A DNA stretch of 64,000 nt from Pseudarthrobacter siccitolerans. Lineage in GTDB: Bacteria > Actinomycetota > Actinomycetes > Actinomycetales > Micrococcaceae. The position numbers and the translations under genes were made by a program. Position 1 is the first letter of the stretch. Each line of letters starts with the position of its first letter. The stretch is from contig NZ_CAQI01000053.1 in NCBI RefSeq assembly GCF_001046895.1, forward strand, positions 248,001 through 312,000, written 5' to 3'. Under the pieces are notes generated by a model. That model ran no database searches, was not told the origin of the DNA, and saw only the letters and a list, made by a program, of their open reading frames with translations. Positions 25,112-31,427 of the stretch are shown one piece after another.

Positions 25112-26566
25112 ATGATGGTCCGACGGCGGAGCTTCCTTGCGGCGGGCCTGACAGCCGGCACTGTGGTTGCGTCCGGCCTGCTGGGCCCGGCAGCCAAGGC
25201 GGCGGGGCCCGTGGGCCGGGCTGCCGCCGTCGGCTCCAACGGCTTTGCCGAAGCAGGGCTTCCAGTGGGCCAGGCTCTCGGCGGTAACGCCTGGGCCGGG
25301 ACCCCCACCGGCTTCGCCGGCGTAGCAGCCCAGGGCCGCGAAGGCGCTGCCGGCGGCGCGGGCGGGGCGCTGGTCCATGCGAAGACACCGGGCCAGCTCC
25401 GCACTTATGCCAAGAGCCCGGACCCGCTGGTGGTGATCCTGCACGGCGAACTGGTCTTTCCGCAATACGAGAAGCTGGCGGTGACTTCCAACAAGTCCTT
25501 CCTGGGAGCAGGCGTTGGAACAGCGGTGGTGAATGCCGGGTTCAAGCTGGTCAACGTCTCAAACGTGGTGTTCCGCAACTTCACCGTGCGGGATTCCTAC
25601 ATTCCGGGCGACTTCGAGGGAAAACGCCCGGATAACGACCGGGACGGGATCCAGATGGACACCTCCACGCACGTCTGGGTGGACCACATGCACTTCACCC
25701 GGCTGGGCGACGGCCTCGTGGACATCCGGAAGGACTGCGACAACGTCACCCTGTCTTGGAACGTTTTCTCGGACCACAACAAGGCGCTGGGCGAAGGATG
25801 GACCTCGAACGTGGTCACCCGTCTCACCCTGCACCACAACTGGATCCGGAACACCCACCAGCGCAATGCCAGCCTCGACAACACCGCGGCGTCGCATGTC
25901 TATAACAACTACCTGGAGGACATCTCCAGCTACGGGATGCTGGGGCGCAACGCTGCCCTGCTGGTGGTTGAAGGCAACTACTTCCGGGACGTACGGAATC
26001 CGCTCCACCACCAGGGTGCGGGCGGTCAACTGGTGGCGCGGGACAACATTTTTGAAGCCTGCACCGGCAACACCGGCCAGGAGCGCGGGCCCGCCTTCGA
26101 TCCATCGGCAGCATACGGCTACGAGCTCACGCCAACGGCGGCGGTGCCTGCGCTGGTCCGCCACTTTGCCGGTCCGCTGGGCGGCACGGAACCTGCGCCC
26201 GCACGCGTCATCACCGTCGCCCTGGACGGCACCGGCGATTACGCAAGCATCCGGGCGGCCGTGGGTGCTATTCCCGCCAACAATCCGGGGCCCGTCACGG
26301 TGCTGATCCAGCCGGGCACGTACCGCGAGCCAGCCGTATTGTGGGGCGACAGGCGCAATGTCACCCTGGCAGGGGCAACCGGAAATGCCGACGACGTGGT
26401 GCTGACCAACAGCGAGGGCGTCACCCTGCTGGTGGCCGCTGACCAGAGCACCGTCAAGGATCTGACGGTCACGTCAGACACACCGCAGGGCGGCGACGTC
26501 CTGCGCACCGCGGGCAGTAATGTGGCCTACTCCAACGTTACGGTTCTCAACGGAACATCCGTATAA
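25112..26566 (+). CDS. Secreted pectate lyase (PL1) with a cut-short CE8 domain
   Basis: 484 residues. The N-terminus RRRSFLAAG resembles a Tat signal, unlike its neighbour's Sec type. The PL1 domain (about 95-365) is closely related to that of the preceding gene, including NDRDGIQMD, VWVDHMHF and LHHNWIRNTHQRNASLDN. The following VITVALDGTGDYASIRAA starts a CE8 domain, but it stops about 110 residues later, before GNQDTYL and DVDFIYG would occur. No continuation exists in other frames downstream. The esterase part cannot be catalytic; the lyase part looks intact. Confidence 0.88.
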   Translation: MMVRRRSFLAAGLTAGTVVASGLLGPAAKAAGPVGRAAAVGSNGFAEAGLPVGQALGGNAWAGTPTGFAGVAAQGREGAAGGAGGALVHAKTPGQLRTYAKSPDPLVVILHGELVFPQYEKLAVTSNKSFLGAGVGTAVVNAGFKLVNVSNVVFRNFTVRDSYIPGDFEGKRPDNDRDGIQMDTSTHVWVDHMHFTRLGDGLVDIRKDCDNVTLSWNVFSDHNKALGEGWTSNVVTRLTLHHNWIRNTHQRNASLDNTAASHVYNNYLEDISSYGMLGRNAALLVVEGNYFRDVRNPLHHQGAGGQLVARDNIFEACTGNTGQERGPAFDPSAAYGYELTPTAAVPALVRHFAGPLGGTEPAPARVITVALDGTGDYASIRAAVGAIPANNPGPVTVLIQPGTYREPAVLWGDRRNVTLAGATGNADDVVLTNSEGVTLLVAADQSTVKDLTVTSDTPQGGDVLRTAGSNVAYSNVTVLNGTSV

Positions 26567-26577
26567 GGGCTGGCCAA

Positions 26578-26609
26578 CGTTCTTGAAGTGCTACTAGTCT
26601 TCAAGAACG
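26578..26609. terminator. Hairpin after the pectinase genes
   Basis: CGTTCTTGAAG (26578-26588) and CTTCAAGAACG (26599-26609) are exact reverse complements with a 10-base loop, 12 bases after the stop codon. It probably ends the importer-pectinase transcript, though no T-run follows. Confidence 0.6.
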
Positions 26610-26650
26610 GCCCGCAACCGGGAGCCCCAAGGCAATCACGAGGAGCGAAG

Positions 26651-26863
26651 TTGTCCAACCACACGTACAGCATTTCTGAAATTGTCGGCACGTCGGAACA
26701 GGGAGTGGACGACGCCGTCCGAAACGGTATCGCCAAGGCCTCCCAGACACTGCGCAACCTTGACTGGTTCGAAGTGAAGGAGATCCGGGGGCACCTGGAA
26801 GAGGGCAAGATCGCTGACTGGCAGGTGACCATCAAGCTCGGCTTCCGGCTCGAAGAGCACTAG
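26651..26863 (+). CDS. Dodecin family flavin-binding protein
   Basis: 70 residues, the standard dodecin length: YSISEIVGTSEQGVDDAV, then TLRNLDWFEVKEIRGHLEEG and WQVTIKLGFRLE. Dodecins form hollow dodecamers that bind flavin or CoA as a buffer. The start is TTG 26651 with AGGAG six bases upstream, since no ATG or GTG fits the family N-terminus. It appears monocistronic, with a hairpin on each side. Confidence 0.92.
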   Translation: MSNHTYSISEIVGTSEQGVDDAVRNGIAKASQTLRNLDWFEVKEIRGHLEEGKIADWQVTIKLGFRLEEH

Positions 26864-26872
26864 TCCAATCAC

Positions 26873-26932
26873 AACTGACCCGCAGTTAACGTCGCGAAAA
26901 CCCGAAACGGGGACGTTAGCTGCGGGTCAGTT
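26873..26932. repeat. Inverted repeat after dodecin, 21-base arms with one mismatch
   Basis: The arms 26873-26893 and 26912-26932 (outer sequence AACTGACCCGCAG) are reverse complements except at one position, with an 18-base loop. The repeat lies 10 bases after the dodecin stop and 17 bases before the stop of the convergent small gene. A bidirectional terminator or a REP-like element would fit. Confidence 0.75.
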
Positions 26933-26948
26933 GGTGTTTAAGCAGGAC

Positions 26949-27164
26949 CTAGTTGGCCGAGACAGTGCCCGCTGTACGCCGCCGCCACACGGTGGGAACG
27001 CCGTCGAACGCTGGAAAAACGTGGCCTTCGAAGAAGGACAGCACCGTGTGCGGGTCCTGGTCAGGGCTCCAGAGACCGGACACGGGGCAGTGTGATCCGG
27101 TGGCGGTGGAGGGAGTGCCGGCGGGTGAGGCCTGGCGTTCCTTGAGCAGTGCGATGCGTTTCAT
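26949..27164 (-). CDS. Small hypothetical protein
   Basis: 71 residues from ATG 27164. The N-terminus is basic (MKRIALLKERQ). The core CPVSGLWSPDQDPH, followed by FFEGHVFPAFDGVPTVWRRR, is rich in aromatic, Pro and Asp residues. It looks like a compact small protein of the type CPxSGxW...W seen in actinobacterial hypotheticals. An AAGGA lies 12 bases upstream. No function can be assigned. Confidence 0.5.
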   Translation of the reverse strand: MKRIALLKERQASPAGTPSTATGSHCPVSGLWSPDQDPHTVLSFFEGHVFPAFDGVPTVWRRRTAGTVSAN

Positions 27165-27295
27165 CGTTGAGACCATCCTTGGGTAAGCAGTTCGTGCTTC
27201 CAGCCTAGGAAGGCGGCAGCAGCTTCCCAATGGGCTCCTGGCCAGAATCAGCCCGTGGAGCTGGCCAAATGTACAGCACCCTGCAGCGGCGGGAG

Positions 27296-28201
27296 TTATT
27301 CGCCGCTTTCGGCTACGGCGGCAGGTGCGTCCTCCGAAATAATGTCCGGCCGCGGGGCCTTGGTTGCGGCGCCCAGGCTCCCCAGCAGGGCGAGGGCATC
27401 CGCCGACGGCGAGCCGGGCCGGGCGGAATAGATCCGAAGCGTCTGGTCGGGATCGTCCGGGAGGACAAGGCTTTCAAAGTTCAGTTCGAGGTCCCCGACG
27501 GCGGGGTGGTGGAGGCGGACGGTCCCGGCGGACCGGCTGGCCACCCGGTGTCCAGCCCACCATTGCCGGAAGTGTTCGCTGTTGACCGCCAGTTCACCCA
27601 CGAGATGGTTGGCCTGCGCGTCATTCGGGTGCCGGCCAACGTCGAGGCGGAGCGCTCCTGCGGCTTCCGCGGCCACGGTCTTCCAGTCGCGGAACAACTC
27701 GCGGGCAGCGGGGTCGAGAATGAGCCAGCGCGTCAGGTTCCGTTCCGCCGCCGGCAGCGCAGGGAAATCGGTGAAAAGCTCGAAGGCCAGCCTGTTTCCT
27801 GCCAGGACGTCACTGCGGCGCCCCAGCACCATCGCCGGCACGTCCCCCACAGCTTCCAGAAGATGGCGCAATGCGGGGCGGACCCCCTGCGCCGGCTGCC
27901 CGGCAGACCGGGGCGACGCCGCGCAGTTCTCCAGCAGGTCCATCATGTGTGCATGCTCGCTGCTGCTGAGCCGGAGCGCCCGGGACACCGAGTCCAGTAC
28001 CGTGCGTGAAGGGTGGATGTTCCGGCCTTGTTCCAGCCGGACGTAGTAGTCCGTGCTGACTCCGGCCAGCCGGGCCACTTCCTCGCGCCGCAGTCCGGGC
28101 ACCCTGCGGGCGCCGGAGGCAGGACCGGCTCCGATGTCCTCCGGACTCAGCCGGGACCGCATCGCTTTGAGGAATTTTCCGAACTCGGCGCTTTGACCCA
28201 T
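27296..28201 (-). CDS. XRE-family regulator with MmyB-like ligand domain
   Basis: 301 residues. The HTH at about 30-75 contains VPGLRREEVARLAGVSTDYYVRLEQGR, the standard MmyB-type DNA-binding segment. The C-terminal domain (about 105-270) is the PAS-like MmyB ligand-binding fold, with LDPAARELFRDW and HHPAVGDLELNFESL. Such regulators usually control a divergent dehydrogenase or reductase gene; here three oxidoreductase genes are divergent. A perfect palindrome in the gap (28269-28285) is a candidate operator. An ATG three codons upstream (28210) is an alternative start. Confidence 0.9.
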   Translation of the reverse strand: MGQSAEFGKFLKAMRSRLSPEDIGAGPASGARRVPGLRREEVARLAGVSTDYYVRLEQGRNIHPSRTVLDSVSRALRLSSSEHAHMMDLLENCAASPRSAGQPAQGVRPALRHLLEAVGDVPAMVLGRRSDVLAGNRLAFELFTDFPALPAAERNLTRWLILDPAARELFRDWKTVAAEAAGALRLDVGRHPNDAQANHLVGELAVNSEHFRQWWAGHRVASRSAGTVRLHHPAVGDLELNFESLVLPDDPDQTLRIYSARPGSPSADALALLGSLGAATKAPRPDIISEDAPAAVAESGE

Positions 28202-28268
28202 GCAGACCATTGTGACCCGCGCGGCCCACCAGGTTCCACAACCGGCCGCCTGCTTTCTACAACGAAGG

Positions 28269-28285
28269 TAGGACTGGCAGTCCTA
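28269..28285. promoter_or_regulatory. Palindrome between XRE regulator and aldo-keto reductase
   Basis: TAGGACTG-G-CAGTCCTA is a perfect 17-base odd palindrome in the 220-base divergent gap. It is 68 bases before the regulator start and 137 bases before the reductase. It is a likely binding site for the MmyB-type regulator. Confidence 0.6.
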
Positions 28286-28355
28286 GGAAAAACAAGATCA
28301 GCCTTGCTTACTGACAGGGCAGCCAAAAATGCATAGGCTCAATAACGAGCCAAGC

Positions 28356-28366
28356 GGAAAACGCTT
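28356..28366. promoter_or_regulatory. LacI-type operator candidate upstream of aldo-keto reductase
   Basis: GGAAAACGCTT with flanking CTTTC has the central CG symmetry of LacI-family sites. The same 11 bases occur in reverse orientation at 31391-31401 before the rhamnogalacturonan lyase. This suggests the reductase may belong to the pectin regulon. Confidence 0.45.
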
Positions 28367-28421
28367 TCTCCCGGTCGAGCCATCGGCACCCCGCACCCCT
28401 GACCTTTTCAAGGAGCCATCC

Positions 28422-29243
28422 ATGTCAGAGCTGACACTGAACAACGGCATCACCATCCCCCAACTGGGCTTCGGTGTTTTCCAGGTACCGCCGGAGGACA
28501 CCCAGCGGGCTGTGGAGGACGCCCTCGAGGCCGGATACCGCCACATCGATACGGCCGCCGCGTACCGTAACGAGGCCGGCGTGGGAGCAGCCATCGCGGC
28601 TACGGGCATTGCCCGCGAGGACATCTTCGTCACCACCAAGCTCCGGAACGGCGAACAGGACCGGGCGCAGGCCGCCTTCCAGAACAGCCGCAAAGCCCTG
28701 GGCCTTGACTATGTGGACCTGTACCTCATCCACTGGCCGGTCCCGTCCCAGGGGCTGTATGTCCAGGCCTGGAAGGAGATGGAGCGCCTGTACGAAAACA
28801 ACGAGATCCGCGCCATTGGTGTGTCCAACTTCCTCGCCGAGCACCTGGACAAGCTGGTGGAGTCCGCCGAAATTGTTCCGGCCGTGAACCAGATCGAACT
28901 GCACCCCAGCTACCAGCAGGCGGAGCTGGCGGACAAGTGCAGGAGCCTGGGCATCGCCGTGGAAGCATACAGTCCCCTGGGCCGCGGCGCCGACCTGAAC
29001 GGCAACGCGGTCACCGCCATCGCCAACGCCCACAATGCCACCACCGCCCAAGTGGTACTCGCCTGGCACCTGGCCGCCGGGAATATCGTGATCCCCAAGT
29101 CCAGCCAGGCCTCGCGGATCCGGGAGAACTTCGCCGCCTCAGCCCTCACGCTGTCCAGTGAGGAGCTCGCGGCCATCACGGCCCTCGAGTCAGGCGCCCG
29201 GCTGGGTTCCGATCCCGCCGTCGCCTCCTTCACCCAGATGTAG
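28422..29243 (+). CDS. Aldo/keto reductase (AKR, 2,5-diketo-D-gluconate reductase-like)
   Basis: 273 residues with the AKR (beta/alpha)8 motifs: GYRHIDTAAAYRNE (catalytic Asp and Tyr), TTKLRNG (Lys), YLIHWP (His), IGVSNF and a C-terminal IPKSS cofactor loop. ATG 28422 has AAGGAG upstream. It begins a run of three same-strand oxidoreductase genes divergent from the XRE regulator. The substrate is unknown; a sugar aldehyde or galacturonate-like compound is possible given the pectinase genes around it. Confidence 0.9.
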   Translation: MSELTLNNGITIPQLGFGVFQVPPEDTQRAVEDALEAGYRHIDTAAAYRNEAGVGAAIAATGIAREDIFVTTKLRNGEQDRAQAAFQNSRKALGLDYVDLYLIHWPVPSQGLYVQAWKEMERLYENNEIRAIGVSNFLAEHLDKLVESAEIVPAVNQIELHPSYQQAELADKCRSLGIAVEAYSPLGRGADLNGNAVTAIANAHNATTAQVVLAWHLAAGNIVIPKSSQASRIRENFAASALTLSSEELAAITALESGARLGSDPAVASFTQM

Positions 29244-29269
29244 CAGCGCTCAACCCAAAGGATCCAATC

Positions 29270-30241
29270 ATGCAGTACACCCACCTTGGCCGCTCAGGCC
29301 TGAAGGTCTCAAGGCTCTGCCTGGGCACCATGAACTTCGGCCCGCAGACCGAGGAGGCCGATGCCCACAGCATCATGGACTCGGCGCACGATAACGGCAT
29401 CAACTTCTTCGATACCGCCAACGTGTACGGCGGTGCCGGGCACCGCGGCTGGACCGAAGAAATTATCGGCCGCTGGTTCGCCAAGGGCGGCGAGCGCCGC
29501 GAGCACACCGTCCTGGCCACCAAGCTGTACGGCACCATGACGGACCGGCCCAATGAATCAAAGCTGTCCGCACTGAACATCCGCCGCGCCCTGGATGCGA
29601 GCCTGAAGCGCCTGCAGACGGACTACATCGATGTCTACCAGTTCCACCACATTGACCGGGACACCCCCTGGGATGAGATCTGGCAGGCCATCGAAGTCGC
29701 CGTACAGCAGGGCAAGATCCTGTATTCGGGAAGCAGCAACTTCGCCGGGTGGCACATCGCCCAGGCGCAGGAAGCTGCCCGCCGGCGGAACTACACCGGA
29801 CTGGTCAGCGAACAATCCATCTACAACCTGTTCATGCGCCAGGTGGAACTGGAAGTCATCCCGGCCGCCCAGCAGTACGGGCTGGGCCTCATCCCCTGGT
29901 CCCCGCTGCAGGGCGGGCTCCTGGGCGGCGTCCTGAAGAAGGAGCAGCAGGGCGTCCGGCGGAGTGAGGGGCGTGCCGCCGAAACGCTCAAGAAGCACCA
30001 GGACCAGATCCAGCAGTACGAGGACTTTGCCGATGAACTGGGCCAGGAACCCGGCGACATCGCCCTCGCCTGGCTGCTGCACCAGCCCGCCGTCACTGCA
30101 CCCATCGTGGGGCCGCGGACCCAGGAACAGCTCGACGCCGCAATCCGGGCGCTGGACGTCACCCTCGACGCCGACGCCCTCAAGCGGCTCGACGACATCT
30201 TCCCCGGGCACAGGACGGCGCCGGAAGACTACGCGTGGTGA
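29270..30241 (+). CDS. Aldo/keto reductase (Kv-beta/YghZ-like)
   Basis: 323 residues of the longer AKR type resembling voltage-channel beta subunits and YghZ. Motifs include FFDTANVYGG, ATKLYG, YQFHHID, GSSNFAGWHI and LIPWSPLQGG. It lies 26 bases after the first reductase and its stop overlaps the next gene by a few bases, giving an operon. It is an NADPH-dependent carbonyl reductase of unknown substrate, only distantly similar to the preceding AKR, so not a recent tandem copy. Confidence 0.9.
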   Translation: MQYTHLGRSGLKVSRLCLGTMNFGPQTEEADAHSIMDSAHDNGINFFDTANVYGGAGHRGWTEEIIGRWFAKGGERREHTVLATKLYGTMTDRPNESKLSALNIRRALDASLKRLQTDYIDVYQFHHIDRDTPWDEIWQAIEVAVQQGKILYSGSSNFAGWHIAQAQEAARRRNYTGLVSEQSIYNLFMRQVELEVIPAAQQYGLGLIPWSPLQGGLLGGVLKKEQQGVRRSEGRAAETLKKHQDQIQQYEDFADELGQEPGDIALAWLLHQPAVTAPIVGPRTQEQLDAAIRALDVTLDADALKRLDDIFPGHRTAPEDYAW

Positions 30242-31263
30242 ACCCACTCGTTCGCGAGGCCGATACGGTGGCGCCGAAGAGCATCCTTTTCATCGGCGGC
30301 ACCGGGGTCATCAGCGCGACGGCGGCAGAACGCGCCGTCGCGCTGGGCCACCGGCTGACGATCCTCAACCGTGGCCGGTCCACCCGGCCGGTCCCGGAAG
30401 GGGTGGAAACCCTGTGCGCAGACGTCCGGGACGCCTCGGCCGTCCGCGAAGCGCTGGCGGGGCGGGAGTTTGACGCCGTTGCCGACTTCATCACCTATAC
30501 CCGCGACCAGGCCAAGGCCAGCCTGGACCTGTTCACCGGCAGGACCGGGCAGTACGTCTTTATCAGTTCCGCCTCCGCCTACCAGAAGCCGCCAACGCGG
30601 CTGCCCATCAGGGAATCCACGCCGCTGAAGAATCCGTTCTGGCAGTATTCGCGGGACAAGATCGCCTGCGAGGAACTGCTGTTCCAGGCCTACCGTGAGC
30701 AGGACTTCCCGCTGACCGTGGTGCGCCCTTCCCATACCTACGACCGCACCAAGATTGCGATGGTGGGCGGCTGGACGGACATCCACCGGATGCGCGCCGG
30801 GTTGCCCGTCATGGTGCACGGAGACGGCACCTCGCTCTGGACGCTGACCCACAGCCGGGACTTTGCCAAGGCCTTCGTCGGGCTGCTGGGCCGTCCGCAG
30901 GCGGTGGGCGAGAGCTACACCATTACCTCGGACGAGTACCTGCCCTGGAACCAGATCTACCAGCTGTTTGCCCGGGCAGCGGGGGTTCCGGAACCGGAAC
31001 TGATCCACGTGGCCTCGGAAACCATCGCCGCGCACAGCGAAGAGCTGGGACCAAACCTCCTGGGCGACCGCTCCCATTCGGTCATTTTCGACAACACCAA
31101 AATCAAGGCCTTGGTGCCGGAGTACTGCGCAACGATCCCGTTTGCCGACGGCGCCCGCGAAATCGTGGAGTGGCACGACGCCAACCCCGGTCTCCAGGTG
31201 GTGGACCGGACATTTATGGACCTGAGCGACCGGCTGACCGGCTGGGCCCGCGGCCGCGCCTGA
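30235..31263 (+). CDS. NAD-dependent epimerase/dehydratase-like SDR
   Basis: 342 residues. The extended-SDR cofactor motif is GGTGVIS near residue 18. VFISSASAYQKPP and YSRDKIACE (catalytic Tyr and Lys) follow, and the remainder resembles the CSP41/epimerase-like group. A GTG at 30235 or 30238 overlaps the stop of the aldo-keto reductase, indicating coupling. It ends before a strong hairpin at 31279-31309. The substrate is unknown; sugar-nucleotide epimerase activity is not assured. Confidence 0.85.
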   Translation: MVNPLVREADTVAPKSILFIGGTGVISATAAERAVALGHRLTILNRGRSTRPVPEGVETLCADVRDASAVREALAGREFDAVADFITYTRDQAKASLDLFTGRTGQYVFISSASAYQKPPTRLPIRESTPLKNPFWQYSRDKIACEELLFQAYREQDFPLTVVRPSHTYDRTKIAMVGGWTDIHRMRAGLPVMVHGDGTSLWTLTHSRDFAKAFVGLLGRPQAVGESYTITSDEYLPWNQIYQLFARAAGVPEPELIHVASETIAAHSEELGPNLLGDRSHSVIFDNTKIKALVPEYCATIPFADGAREIVEWHDANPGLQVVDRTFMDLSDRLTGWARGRA

Positions 31264-31278
31264 GCAGCAACACTGCGC

Positions 31279-31309
31279 GCCGGCCGGCGGCGACAACTCG
31301 CCGGCCGGC
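31279..31309 (+). terminator. GC-rich terminator hairpin
   Basis: GCCGGCCGGCG (31279-31289) pairs exactly with CGCCGGCCGGC (31299-31309) over a nine-base loop, followed by TTCTAC. It closes the oxidoreductase operon. Confidence 0.7.
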
Positions 31310-31390
31310 TTCTACAACGTTCTAAATACTGCGTTTCGAGCCAGACCGCAAGGCTTGTTTTCCCCTCACCCCACCACTAAATTGCTGGGG

Positions 31391-31401
31391 AAGCGTTTTC
31401 C
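31391..31401. promoter_or_regulatory. LacI-type operator candidate before the rhamnogalacturonan lyase
   Basis: AAGCGTTTTCC within GGGGAAGCGTTTTCCCG has LacI-family symmetry and is the exact reverse complement of the site at 28356-28366. It lies 27 bases before the start codon, where binding would block transcription. Confidence 0.5.
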
Positions 31402-31427
31402 CGTTCTGAAATTGAAAGGATTCACTG

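Noticed and set aside
22296-25404. Long minus-strand frames opposite the permease and pectinase genes
   Set aside because: Shadows of strongly conserved transporter and beta-helix genes.
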